Positions 27,224-37,640 are shown, numbered from the stretch's first letter. The stretch is DNA of 64,000 nucleotides from Thalassococcus profundi (GCF_003344785.1 NZ_QPMK01000005.1:62001-126000), one strand, 5' to 3'. Translations and numbers: made by a program. Notes: generated by a model from the sequence alone, not told the origin.

Positions 27224-27754
27224 ATGTATGCCCGACTTTTCCGGATCGCCGATGCCCTGGCGCGCGGCATGGCCTACCTCGGCGGCGCCGCGCTCTTGGT
27301 GATCGTTGTGCTTACCTGCGTGTCGATCGTTGGCCGGGCGCTGGTGCCGCTCGACATCGGCATCGGCCCGATCCGCGCCATCTATGACCTGACCGAGATC
27401 GGAATGGCCGCCGCGGTCTTTGCCTTCCTGCCGCTCTGCCAGCTGCGGCGCGGGCACGCCAGCGTCGATCTGTTCAAGCCGCTCTATCCGACCGTGCTGA
27501 ACCGGCTGCTGGACCTTCTGTTCGACGCCGGGATGCTGTTCATCGCGGTGATCGGCGCCTGGCGGCTCACCCTCGGGATGCTGGACAAGCTGCGCTACGG
27601 CGAGACGACGCTGATCGCGCAGATCCCGGTCTGGCAGGGATACGCCGCGAGCCTGCTGGGCGCGGTGGTCTTTGCGCTGGTGGCGGGTTTCTGCGTGCTG
27701 CGCAGCCTGCGCACGCTTGGCGGAAAAACCGATGCGGAGCCGGAGCATGTCTAA
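27224..27754 (+). CDS. TRAP transporter small permease (DctQ family)
   Basis: 176 residues from the ATG at 27224. Four predicted membrane segments show the DctQ pattern, with a conserved IGMAAAVFAFLPLCQLRRGHASVD-like block (the charged Gln/Arg/Gly/His loop). It is the small membrane subunit that pairs with the large DctM subunit. Its end overlaps the dctM start by 8 bases, which indicates translational coupling. An upstream extension of the frame runs back through the binding-protein gene and is not real. Confidence 0.93.
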   Translation: MYARLFRIADALARGMAYLGGAALLVIVVLTCVSIVGRALVPLDIGIGPIRAIYDLTEIGMAAAVFAFLPLCQLRRGHASVDLFKPLYPTVLNRLLDLLFDAGMLFIAVIGAWRLTLGMLDKLRYGETTLIAQIPVWQGYAASLLGAVVFALVAGFCVLRSLRTLGGKTDAEPEHV

Positions 27755-29075
27755 CATCGAGCTGGCGCTCTGGTCCTTTCCGGTCCTGCTGCTGCTGATC
27801 TTCCTGCGCGCGCCGATCGCGCTGGCGATGATCGCCGTGGGGGCCACCGGCACATACCTTGCCATCGGCACGCCGATGATGGTGCTGAACCAGCTCAAGA
27901 CCCTGACCTACGGCACGTTTTCCAACTATTCCTTCTCGATCATCCCGCTCTTCCTGCTGATGGGCCAGTTCGCCACGCTCTCGGGCATGTCAGCGTCGCT
28001 GTTTCGCGCCGCCGAGAGCTTTCTAGGGCACCGCAAGGGCGGCGTCGCCATGTCGGCCATCGGCGCATGCGCAGGCTTCGGCGCGATCTGCGGGTCGAGC
28101 CTCGCCACCGCCGCGACCATGGGCCAGGTCGCCCTGCCCGAGCTGCGGCGCTACGGCTATCCCGGCTCGCTCTCCACTGGCGCGCTGGCGGCGGGCGGGA
28201 CGCTGGGCATCCTCATCCCGCCCTCGGTGATCCTGGTGATCTACGCGATCCTGGCCGAGCAGAATATCGAGAAGCTCTTCGTCGCGGCGCTGATCCCCGG
28301 CATTATTGCCGCCCTCGGTTACATGCTGGCGATCATGGTCTGGGTGCGGGTGTCGCCCAATTCGGCCGCCGTCAAGGAGCGCGTGCCGTGGGCCGCGCGG
28401 ATGCGGGCGCTGGGGTCGGTCTGGCCGGTGCTGGCGATCTTCATCGCCGTGGTGGGCGGCATCTATGCCGGCATCTTTACCCCGACCGAGGCCGCCGCCG
28501 TCGGCGCCGCGGGCACCGGGCTGGTGGCGATGCTGTCGGGCAAGCTCGATCTTCAGGGACTGAAGGCGGCGATCCTGGCCACGGCCTCCTCGACTGCGAT
28601 GATCTTCCTGATCATCCTCGGCGCGGGCCTTTACAACAGTTTCCTGGCGCTGACGCAGCTGCCGCAAATGGCCAGCGTCTGGGTGTCCGAACAGGGGCTG
28701 TCGCCCTGGGTGGTGCTGACGGCGGTACTGATCATGTACCTGCTGTTCGGCTGCATCATGGATTCGCTGTCGATGGTGCTGCTGACGGTGCCGATCATCT
28801 ACCCGATCATGTCGGTGCTCGACTTCGGGATGAGCGCGGACGATTTCGGCCTGTGGTTCGGCATCCTGGTGCTGATCGTGGTCGAGGTCGGGCTGATCAC
28901 ACCGCCGGTCGGGATGAACCTGTTCATCATCAACTCGATGGCGCGGGACATTCCCATCGGCCAGACCTACCGCGGCGCCCTGCCCTTCGTGCTGACCGAC
29001 ATGGTGCGCGTCGTGATCCTCGCCGCCTTTCCGGCGATCACGCTGTGGCTCGTGTGGGTGATCGACGCGCTTTAG
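27747..29075 (+). CDS. TRAP transporter large permease (DctM family)
   Basis: 442 residues from the ATG at 27747 (GGAG upstream), normal size for DctM. About 12 membrane segments; typical motifs include GSSLATAATMGQVALPELRRYGY, AAGGTLGILIPPSVILVIYA, FTPTEAAAVGAAGTG, DSLSMVLLTVPIIYP and GLITPPVGMNLF. It is the sodium-driven transport channel of the tripartite system. The stop is 17 bases from the stop of the convergent CoA ligase gene. Confidence 0.95.
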   Translation: MSNIELALWSFPVLLLLIFLRAPIALAMIAVGATGTYLAIGTPMMVLNQLKTLTYGTFSNYSFSIIPLFLLMGQFATLSGMSASLFRAAESFLGHRKGGVAMSAIGACAGFGAICGSSLATAATMGQVALPELRRYGYPGSLSTGALAAGGTLGILIPPSVILVIYAILAEQNIEKLFVAALIPGIIAALGYMLAIMVWVRVSPNSAAVKERVPWAARMRALGSVWPVLAIFIAVVGGIYAGIFTPTEAAAVGAAGTGLVAMLSGKLDLQGLKAAILATASSTAMIFLIILGAGLYNSFLALTQLPQMASVWVSEQGLSPWVVLTAVLIMYLLFGCIMDSLSMVLLTVPIIYPIMSVLDFGMSADDFGLWFGILVLIVVEVGLITPPVGMNLFIINSMARDIPIGQTYRGALPFVLTDMVRVVILAAFPAITLWLVWVIDAL

Positions 29076-29091
29076 CGCTCCGTCGCGTCGC

Positions 29092-30879
29092 TCAGACCTC
29101 GATCACCCCGTCGCCGCCCGCGTATAGCTTCGCGATCTCCTCCGTGCGGCCCGCCCGCAACGCACGCTGGTTGAGGCTGCCCTTCTCGGTCACCTCTCCC
29201 CGGTCGAAGCTGGGCGGCACCTCCATGACCACGGCTCGGCATACCCGTGAAGCGGACCCTGTGGTGGTCTTGGCCGCCGACGCCAGCGCGGCAGTCAGCG
29301 CCGCCTGCCGCTCCGCCGCCGGCATCTTCAGCGCCGCGTCTGACAGCAGCAGCAGCGCGCCGAGTTCCGCACGGTCCTCGCCCACGACCACCGCGTCGCG
29401 CACCAGCCCGCCAAGCGCGTCGACCAAGGCCGCGCGCACCGCGCCGACGGCCACCCAGGTGCCGGTCGCGAGCTTGAAGTTCTCCGCCACCCGCCCGTCG
29501 AACAGGAACCCCTTGGAGAAATCCTCGGTGTCGACCGGCCGCAGCGCATCGCCGAGCGCGAAGAAGCCTTCGTCGTCAAAAGCCTCCGAAGTCCTGACCG
29601 CATCGCGGAAATACCCCGGCGTGATCGTCGGCCCCTTGAGCCGGGCCTCGAGCTTGCCGCCCGATGGCACCAGCTTGAGCACCAGTCCGCGCGCCGGGAC
29701 GCCGACATTGCCGGCCTTGTCCTGCACCTCGGTGAAGGCCAGCGCGAAGGGCGACGTCTCGGTCGAGCCGAGACCCGTGGCCAGCACCACGTCGCGGCCC
29801 GTGGCCTTGCGCCCGATGGCCGCCAGCCGGTCCCATGTGTGCTGCGCCATCCCGGCGCCCGCATAGAAGAGCATCCCGAGATCGGCAAAGAAGGTGCTCG
29901 CGAGAGCCTCGTCGGCCTCCAGCGCGGAGACCAGCAGGTCGTAGCCCACCGGCACGTTGAAATACCAGCTGCAGGAGATCTCGCGCAGGTTGCGAAGCGT
30001 CTGCTCGAAACGGCCCGGCGCCGGGCGGCCATCGTCGATGTAGTAGGTCCCGCCGTTGGTGAGCGTGAGGTAGAAGACCTTGTTGCCCGCCGCCGTGTGG
30101 TTCCACGGTGCCCAGTCCAGCACCACGGGCGGTCGATGGGCGACGAAGCGGTAGCAGTCGCGGATCATCGCCTGGCTGGTGCAGATCATCCCGTGGGTGT
30201 TGATCACCGCCTTGGGCGACCCGGTGGAGCCGGAGGTGAAAAGGTATTTCAGAACCGTGTCCGGGGTGATCCGTGCCTGCGCCGCGCGGGCCGGTTCGGG
30301 ATCGGCCTGCAGAAGCGTGTCGAAGCGCAGGGCCCCCGGCCCGGGATCGGTCAGGTTGATGACCTGCCGCCCCTCGGCGGCGATGGCCTGCAAGGCGGGA
30401 GCGAAGGCCGCGCCGTCGTCGGCAAAGACCGCGCCGGGGCGCAGCAGGTCCGCGATGTCGCGCAGCTTCGCATGGTCCTTCGACATCAGTGCATAGGCGG
30501 GGCTGACCGGCGCGAAGGGGATGCCGGTGCAGGCGCAGGCCAGCCCCAGCAGCGCGTGTTCCAGCGAATTCTCCGACAGGATCAGCAAAGGCCGATCCGG
30601 CCCCAGACCGAGGTCCAGCAGCGCCGCACCGATGGCATGGGCCTGCGCGCGTCCTTCGGCAAAACTGATCCGCCGCCAGTCGCCGTGCGTGTCGCGCCGG
30701 GCGATCCAGGTCCGGTCGGGCGCCGCCTCGGCCCAGTGGTCGAGGTAGGCGGGAAGCACCCGGTCATGCGGCTCCAAAGGATCGGGCTGCCACATCAGCA
30801 CCGTGCCGTCGGCGCGGTGCTCATAGTCGAAACGCGGCTGCCAGAACGGTGCCGGTGCCTCGGTGTCGCCTGCGGTCAT
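29092..30879 (-). CDS. Feruloyl-CoA synthase-like AMP-binding ligase
   Basis: 595 residues. The adenylation motif YLFTSGSTGSPKAVINTHGM lies at about 210-229, followed by DWAPWNHTAAGNKVFYLTLT, FYAGAGMAQHTWDRL and ATGLGSTETSPFA. The C-terminal domain runs through KGFLFDGRVAENFKLATGTW. This overall pattern and length match the feruloyl-CoA synthase branch of acyl-CoA ligases rather than acetyl-CoA or long-chain enzymes. It would activate a hydroxycinnamate or similar aromatic acid with ATP and CoA in the cytosol. It lies 25 bases downstream of the SDR gene in the order marR, SDR, ligase on the minus strand. The exact substrate is unproven. Confidence 0.87.
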   Translation of the reverse strand: MTAGDTEAPAPFWQPRFDYEHRADGTVLMWQPDPLEPHDRVLPAYLDHWAEAAPDRTWIARRDTHGDWRRISFAEGRAQAHAIGAALLDLGLGPDRPLLILSENSLEHALLGLACACTGIPFAPVSPAYALMSKDHAKLRDIADLLRPGAVFADDGAAFAPALQAIAAEGRQVINLTDPGPGALRFDTLLQADPEPARAAQARITPDTVLKYLFTSGSTGSPKAVINTHGMICTSQAMIRDCYRFVAHRPPVVLDWAPWNHTAAGNKVFYLTLTNGGTYYIDDGRPAPGRFEQTLRNLREISCSWYFNVPVGYDLLVSALEADEALASTFFADLGMLFYAGAGMAQHTWDRLAAIGRKATGRDVVLATGLGSTETSPFALAFTEVQDKAGNVGVPARGLVLKLVPSGGKLEARLKGPTITPGYFRDAVRTSEAFDDEGFFALGDALRPVDTEDFSKGFLFDGRVAENFKLATGTWVAVGAVRAALVDALGGLVRDAVVVGEDRAELGALLLLSDAALKMPAAERQAALTAALASAAKTTTGSASRVCRAVVMEVPPSFDRGEVTEKGSLNQRALRAGRTEEIAKLYAGGDGVIEV

Positions 30880-30903
30880 CGTCTCCTCCCCGATCAGATG
30901 ACC

Positions 30904-31668
30904 CTAACGCGGCGCCATGCGGATCGCCCCGTCGAGCCGGATAACCTCGCCGTTGAGCATCGGGTTGGTGACGATCTGGCCGACGAGCGCCGCATATTCC
31001 TCGGGCGCGCCCAGCCGCGACGGGAACGGCACCTGCGCGCCCAGCGATTGCTGCACGTCCTCGGGCAGGCCCTGCAGAAGCGGTGTGAGAAAGAGCCCCG
31101 GCGCGATGGTGCAGACCCGCACGCCCTTGTCGGCCAGGTCGCGGGCCATGGGCAGGGTCATGCCGACGATCCCGCCCTTCGAGGCCGCGTAGGCGATCTG
31201 GCCGATCTGTCCGTCATAGGCCGCAACGGACGCTGTGTTGACGATCACCCCGCGTGCCCCGTCGTCGCCCACGGGGTCCTGCGCCACCATCCGCGCGGCG
31301 GCCTGGCTGGCGCAGTTGAAGCTGCCCAGGAGGTTCACGCGGATGGTCTTTTCGAAAACCGCCGGATCATGCGCCGCGCCGCGCGACACGGTCTTGGCCG
31401 CGGGACCGATGCCTGCGCAGTTGACCAGCACCCGCACCGGCGCAAGCTCTTTCGCGCGGTCCAGCCCGGCGGCGACGCTGGCCGGATCGCCCACGTCGAC
31501 CTTGCAGAAGATGCCGCGCAGCTCGTGCGCATGAGCCTCTCCGGCGTCGGCGTTCAGGTCGAAGATCGCCACCTTCAGCCCCATTCCGGCCAGACCCCGC
31601 GCCGTCGCGGCCCCCAGCCCCGAGGCGCCGCCGGTCACCACCGCGCCCGTCCCACTCCACTCCTGCAT
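30904..31668 (-). CDS. Short-chain dehydrogenase/reductase (3-hydroxyacyl-CoA dehydrogenase type II-like)
   Basis: 254 residues. The NAD-binding motif TGGASGLGAATARGL is at about 11-25, the NAG-equivalent is VNCAGIGPA, and the catalytic Ser and Tyr/Lys are in NTASVAAYDGQIGQIAYAAS followed by KGGIV. The Asp after the second strand (IFDLNAD) predicts NAD over NADP. The C-terminus (LNGEVIRLDGAIRMAPR) resembles the 17-beta-HSD10 / 3-hydroxy-2-methylbutyryl-CoA dehydrogenase group. It probably oxidises a 3-hydroxyacyl-CoA made by the crotonase. It overlaps the marR stop by one base (TGATG). Confidence 0.91.
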   Translation of the reverse strand: MQEWSGTGAVVTGGASGLGAATARGLAGMGLKVAIFDLNADAGEAHAHELRGIFCKVDVGDPASVAAGLDRAKELAPVRVLVNCAGIGPAAKTVSRGAAHDPAVFEKTIRVNLLGSFNCASQAAARMVAQDPVGDDGARGVIVNTASVAAYDGQIGQIAYAASKGGIVGMTLPMARDLADKGVRVCTIAPGLFLTPLLQGLPEDVQQSLGAQVPFPSRLGAPEEYAALVGQIVTNPMLNGEVIRLDGAIRMAPR

Positions 31669-32150
31669 CAGCTCTCTCCTCCGGCTGTTGTCCTGATCTT
31701 GCGCAGCAGCGACAGAAGCTGCGCGCGCTCGGCCATGCTCAGCCCGGCCAGCACCTTTTCCTCGTGGGTCCGTACCGCCGCAACGGCTTCGGCAAAGGCC
31801 CGACGCCCGGCGTCGGTGGCCAGCAGCGCCTGCACCCGCCTGTCACCCGGCACCCGTCCGCGCTGCAACAAGCCGCGGCGTTCAAGGTCGTCGACGATCG
31901 CAACGAGACCGGAGCGTTCGATGCCCAACCGCCGCGCCAGGGCGCTCTGCGTGATGTTGGGAATCTGCACCACCAGCGACAGTGCAGAGAACGCTCGTTG
32001 GGACAGCCCGTCGTCGCCCAGGGCCTCGCGGAAATCGGTGTGAAAGATCACGTATGCGCGTTTGAGGTTGTAGCCGATCAGCTCCTCAAGCGCGAGATCG
32101 GCGCATTCGGCCTCTTCGGCGGCGCGCAAGCTGGTGACGGATCGGGCCAT
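31668..32150 (-). CDS. MarR family transcriptional regulator of the aromatic-acid cluster
   Basis: 160 residues from the ATG at 32150 (GAGGAG upstream); the frame extends further upstream but across the operator. The winged helix is clear: PNITQSALARRLGIERSGLVAIVDDLERRGLLQRGRVPGDRR, with the DxR wing motif. It is the first gene of marR-SDR-ligase. In Rhodopseudomonas and relatives, MarR proteins such as CouR repress hydroxycinnamate genes and are released by the CoA thioester; the same logic is likely here. A perfect palindrome 40 bases upstream is its probable site. Confidence 0.92.
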   Translation of the reverse strand: MARSVTSLRAAEEAECADLALEELIGYNLKRAYVIFHTDFREALGDDGLSQRAFSALSLVVQIPNITQSALARRLGIERSGLVAIVDDLERRGLLQRGRVPGDRRVQALLATDAGRRAFAEAVAAVRTHEEKVLAGLSMAERAQLLSLLRKIRTTAGGES

Positions 32151-32189
32151 CGCGGGCTCCTCGCCTGGGTCCCCGAGAGGACCGTAATT

Positions 32190-32204
32190 GTTAACCTGGT
32201 TAAC
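32190..32204. promoter_or_regulatory. MarR operator: perfect palindrome GTTAACC-T-GGTTAAC
   Basis: GTTAACCTGGTTAAC is a perfect 7-1-7 palindrome 40 bases upstream of the marR start, between a TATAAA-like -10 (about 32206-32211 on the minus strand, with TGGACA 15 bases further upstream) and the ribosome site. The position suits autorepression. Confidence 0.68.
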
Positions 32205-32363
32205 GTTTATACCTCCTCGGCCAACCTGTCCAGACGGTTGCGCGCAGCCCTTCGGACGGACCCGACTCACCCCACCGAGTCGCCGTCCGCCCTGCCTCAC
32301 CCCGCTTCGAAACCGTACGTTTACCTCGCAGTCCGCCCGCCTGCGCCCGGAAAACCGACGATT

Positions 32364-32383
32364 GTATGCGAAAGTATGCAAAA
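32364..32383 (+). promoter_or_regulatory. Tandem 10-base direct repeats upstream of icd
   Basis: GTATGCGAAA followed directly by GTATGCAAAA, two copies in phase with one DNA turn, about 100 bases upstream of icd. The TGCRAA core resembles sites of acetate/acyl-CoA regulators (RamB/ScfR type) that control central carbon genes. This link is a suggestion only. Confidence 0.4.
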
Positions 32384-32479
32384 AAATGCCGCAGGGGCGA
32401 TTTGTTGGCGCGCAGCCGGTAGACCTGCGCCGTCAGACCCGCTAGACGCAGGGCAATCTGACAGAAAGGCGTGCATCTC

Positions 32480-34687
<2,208 letters not shown>

Positions 34688-34711
34688 TCCATACAGACCG
34701 ATCTGCAAGCC

Positions 34712-34746
34712 AAAGGCCCGGTCACTGCGACCGGGCCTTTTTTTGT
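34712..34746 (+). terminator. Terminator of icd
   Basis: A 12-bp perfect stem AAAGGCCCGGTC/GACCGGGCCTTT with loop ACTGC, followed by an uninterrupted T-run (TTTTTTT). A textbook intrinsic terminator. Confidence 0.95.
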
Positions 34747-34796
34747 TTGTCCTTTACCCTCTCCCGAATTGCGCGCCCGTCCATGTTTTTCCCGGC

Positions 34797-34910
34797 CCGG
34801 AATAAAGGCCGCTTGCGGCCGCCGGGCAGCGGCAGCCAGCCCGACCGGGCTGCCGCTCTGGTGGGTCTTGGCACCGAGCTTCGACGTCGTCCGGATGTTG
34901 CTGCCATCAA
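34797..34910. repeat. Dispersed structured intergenic repeat, copy B
   Basis: It starts CGGAATAAAGGCCGCTTGCG and continues GCCGCCGGG. The central hairpin is AGCGGCAGCC paired with GGGCTGCCGCT. Then TGGGTCTTGG and GTCGTCCGGATGTTGCTGCC followed by ATCAAG. The block order equals copy A at 17259-17371. The rest of the gap up to 35007 is GC-rich with no gene. Confidence 0.55.
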
Positions 34911-35007
34911 GCGCGAGAGCGGCGCTGTCGCCGCGGCACCCCGCTGGCTGCCGTCAAGCGTTCTTCAAGGTTTGCCAGCGCCATCGTCGCGAAACGAAAG
35001 CGCCGCC

Positions 35008-35550
35008 TCACCCCGCCAGCGCCTTCCCCAGCCTCGGCAGCCGCGCCTTCTTCATCAGCGCGCGCATCTGCCAGTCGTCACCCGACAGCCGCCGCGCCTC
35101 GTTCAGCACCGAGTCGCAGACCTGGGCCACACCGCCGGGATCGCCCTGCCAGTGGCCCAGCAGGAAGGCATCGGGATCGGCGCGGCTCAGTCCTTCCTCG
35201 GCCAGCACGCCGCGGGGGAAATCGGCGGCGTTCAACGTCACGACGACATCCGCCGACCCCGCCACCGCCGCCGCAAGGACGTGGATGTCGTTGCCGTCCG
35301 GCAGCCACAGCCGCGCCTCGAGCGACGGCGGCCAGTCGACCTCGGCCGCGGGCCAGGCCGCGCGCACGGCGGCGATTTCGGCCCGCGCCTGCGCTTCACC
35401 GCCCGGCCCCAGCTTGCGCGCCGCGCGCGCCCATTCCTCGAGGATACGCGCCGACCACAGCGGCGTGTAGGCGCCGCGCGCCGCGACGCCCAGAAGAACC
35501 TCGCGCATCACCGTCGGGTAGAGGACGCAGGTGTCGAGAACGACCTTCAC
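35008..35550 (-). CDS. PIN domain protein (RSP_2648-type)
   Basis: 180 residues. The N-terminal VVLDTCVLYP carries the first PIN acidic residue (Asp6). Later acidic positions are in WARAARKLG...E and DGNDIHVLAAAVAGSADVVVTLNAADFP, typical of PIN nucleases. I recognise it as the family named after Rhodobacter sphaeroides RSP_2648. The start overlaps the end of the RNA methyltransferase gene by 4 bases, and no antitoxin-like small gene is adjacent. This argues for a housekeeping ribonuclease coupled to an RNA-modifying enzyme rather than a classical VapC toxin, but that is inference. Confidence 0.87.
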   Translation of the reverse strand: MKVVLDTCVLYPTVMREVLLGVAARGAYTPLWSARILEEWARAARKLGPGGEAQARAEIAAVRAAWPAAEVDWPPSLEARLWLPDGNDIHVLAAAVAGSADVVVTLNAADFPRGVLAEEGLSRADPDAFLLGHWQGDPGGVAQVCDSVLNEARRLSGDDWQMRALMKKARLPRLGKALAG

Positions 35551-36767
35551 AGCCGGAAGAACAGCGCCTTGAGGTAGCCCGACTCGGCCAGCTGCGGCAG
35601 CAGCGGATGGTCCGGCCCGGCGCCGCCGGTGTGAATGAGCTGTGCCCGTCGCCCGGCCCGTCCGATGCCGCGCAGGCAGGCGCCGGTGAAAGCGGTAAGA
35701 TCGGCGGCATGCGAGCAGGAGCAGAGCACGAGGTAGCCGCCCTCGCTGACCAGCGGCGCGGAGAGCCGCGCCACCCGCTCGTAGGCGCGCAGTCCCTTGT
35801 CGAGCGCCGGTTTCGACGGGGCAAAGGCGGGCGGGTCGCAGATCACGAGGTCGAAACCTTCGCCCTCATCCCCCAGCGCCGCCAACATGTCGAAGGCATC
35901 GCCCTGCCGCGTCGCGAACCGGTCGCCCGCGCCCATCCGCGCGGCGCCCGTCTCGGCCAGCGCCAGCGCCGGAGCCGATCCGTCCACCGCCAGTGCAGAC
36001 GCGGCCCCGCCCGCGAGCGCCGCCAGCGCAAAGCCGCCCACATGGCTGAAGACGTCGAGCACCCGTGCGCCCTCCGCCAGCCGTGCGGCAAAGGCGTGGT
36101 TGGGGCGCTGGTCGAAGAAGAGGCCGGTCTTCTGCCCGCCCGTCACGTCCGCCATGTAGGTGGCGCCGTTCATCTCCACCGGCAGCGGTGCTTCGGGCGC
36201 GGTGCCCAGCAGAACCGCATCCCGGTCGTCCAGCCCTTCGAGGCTGCGGCCCCGCCCGCCGGCATTCTTGAGGATCGTCGTGCAGCCCGTCACCTGTGCC
36301 AGCGCCGCCGCCAGCGGCGCGATCAGCACATCCGCCCAGGCGGCATTGGGCTGGATCACGGCCACGTCGCCGAACCGGTCGATGATGATGCCGGGCAGCC
36401 CGTCCGCCTCGGCATGGACCAGCCGGTAGAAGGGCGCATCGAAGAGCCGCTCGCGCAGGGCCAGCGCCTTCGAGAGACGCGCGGCAAACCAGGCTTCGTC
36501 GGGCGCGGAACCGCCTTCGGCATCCAGCATGCGGCAGAAAATCTTGGAGGCGGGATTGACCGCCACCAGCCCCAGCGGACTGCGCTCGGCATCCTCCAGC
36601 AGCGCGACGGTGCCGGGGGTCAGCGCGCCGGTGCGGCGGTCGACGACCATTTCATTGGCAAAGACCCATGGAAAGCCGCGGCGCACGGCGCGGGCATTGG
36701 CCTTGGGCTTGAGCCGGACGACCGGCAGGCCGGCCGACAGATCGGAAGGGGCGGAGGGCTGTGTCAT
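35547..36767 (-). CDS. Class I SAM-dependent RNA methyltransferase (RlmI-like, RSP_2647-type)
   Basis: 406 residues. The N-terminal ~95 residues (VVRLKPKANARAVRRGFPWVF, GTVALLEDAERSPLGLVAVNP) form a PUA-like RNA-binding domain. The SAM pocket is GARVLDVFSHVGGFALAALAG and the catalytic motif LVICDPPAFAPSK, followed by GYLVLCSCSHAA. These match the RlmI/RlmK-type 23S rRNA cytosine methyltransferases; the Cys in SCSH is the usual catalytic position. The target base is not determined by sequence. It is the first gene of a two-gene unit with the PIN protein. Confidence 0.92.
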   Translation of the reverse strand: MTQPSAPSDLSAGLPVVRLKPKANARAVRRGFPWVFANEMVVDRRTGALTPGTVALLEDAERSPLGLVAVNPASKIFCRMLDAEGGSAPDEAWFAARLSKALALRERLFDAPFYRLVHAEADGLPGIIIDRFGDVAVIQPNAAWADVLIAPLAAALAQVTGCTTILKNAGGRGRSLEGLDDRDAVLLGTAPEAPLPVEMNGATYMADVTGGQKTGLFFDQRPNHAFAARLAEGARVLDVFSHVGGFALAALAGGAASALAVDGSAPALALAETGAARMGAGDRFATRQGDAFDMLAALGDEGEGFDLVICDPPAFAPSKPALDKGLRAYERVARLSAPLVSEGGYLVLCSCSHAADLTAFTGACLRGIGRAGRRAQLIHTGGAGPDHPLLPQLAESGYLKALFFRL

Positions 36768-36829
36768 GCGGCCCTCTTAGCCGCTCTGCCGGTCGCTGGG
36801 AAGCGCCGTTTGCGGCGCCGCGACCGGGC

Positions 36830-37456
36830 TCAGCGCAGCGCGGCGTCCGGACCGGCGAGCGCCAGAAGCGCCGTGTCGGACCCGGCCAGTTCCTGCGCCA
36901 GCACGTCGGTCAGGTGGCGTGTGATGCGGTATTTCTGCGTGACACCGCGCGCTTCGGCCAGCATCGCCTGCTTGCCGCCATAGCCCTGCAGATCGGCGCG
37001 CACCTCGTAGGTCGGGACCACCGGCAGGCCGGTTCCGGCATCGACGAAGGTCAGGTCGAAGGTGATCGAATGCACCCCGCCGACCGTGTAGCGTGCCTTT
37101 TCCGAAATCGCGTGGAAGCGCTTGACTTCGATCCGTGCCACGACCGGGAGATCTCCGGCGACGACCCGTCCCGCACGGCCCAGGCTGGTGTCGAAGATCG
37201 CCTTCACTTGCGCATATCGGTCGCCCATCGGTTCTCCGCGCCAGACGATGTCGCCCTGGGGATAATAGAGATTGGCCTCGGACACGCGCAGCGTCTCCGG
37301 CACCCGCACCTCGTAATCGACAAGCCGCATGGACGGCGCCGCATGGGTCGCGGACAGGTCCACCCGCACGGCGTTCCGGCTGGCGGTATCGACGGTGGCG
37401 CATCCGGCGGTCGCCAGGACCATCATGGCTGCGCAAATCATTCCGGTTCTGGGCAT
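36830..37456 (-). CDS. Putative lipoprotein, unknown function (possibly DUF6778 type)
   Basis: 208 residues from the ATG at 37456 (GAGGAGAG upstream). A lipoprotein signal ends LATAGC, with Cys18 predicted to be lipidated. The rest is a mixed alpha/beta domain (RLVDYEVRVPETLRVSEANL, RIEVKRFHAISEKARYTVGG, SITFDLTFVDAGTGLPV, QKYRITRHLTDVLAQEL) that resembles DUF4410/DUF6778-type proteins; I am not sure of the family name. It should be periplasmic, membrane-anchored. It is probably transcribed alone; a GC-rich inverted repeat with CCGGTCGC/GCGACCGG arms follows the stop. Confidence 0.82.
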   Translation of the reverse strand: MPRTGMICAAMMVLATAGCATVDTASRNAVRVDLSATHAAPSMRLVDYEVRVPETLRVSEANLYYPQGDIVWRGEPMGDRYAQVKAIFDTSLGRAGRVVAGDLPVVARIEVKRFHAISEKARYTVGGVHSITFDLTFVDAGTGLPVVPTYEVRADLQGYGGKQAMLAEARGVTQKYRITRHLTDVLAQELAGSDTALLALAGPDAALR

Positions 37457-37605
37457 TCTGCTCTCCTCGTGCCGTGTCGTCTCTTTCGGACATTGAACGC
37501 TGTATGCCCGGCCTTTCAGGCCGCATTTGGGCGGCATTGGGATAAATTGGCGGTCATCCCGGCGCCGGCCCGCGCGAAACCATACCCAGTGTGTCGCGTT
37601 TGCGG

Positions 37606-37640
37606 GGTTTACTGTTAGCGCTAACCGGCCTATGTAAACC
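37606..37640 (+). promoter_or_regulatory. Nested inverted repeats upstream of edd (LacI/GntR-like operators)
   Basis: The perfect 12-base palindrome GTTAGCGCTAAC (37614-37625) lies between the arms of an outer inverted repeat GGTTTAC/GTAAACC (37606-37612, 37634-37640). Both are centred 100-110 bases upstream of the edd start. The inner site has the look of a LacI-family operator with a central CG. No candidate regulator gene is nearby. Confidence 0.6.

Larger units (their letters stand above)
32151..32479. other. 329-base intergenic region between marR and icd
   Basis: No gene is seen. The marR side holds the GTTAAC palindrome. The icd side holds two 10-base direct repeats (32364-32383) and an AT-rich stretch about 95 bases before the icd start. 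Between them is GC-rich DNA with no obvious structure. Confidence 0.6.

Noticed and set aside
35008-35550. VapC toxin of a toxin-antitoxin pair
   Set aside because: No small DNA-binding antitoxin gene is adjacent; the gene is coupled to an RNA methyltransferase instead.
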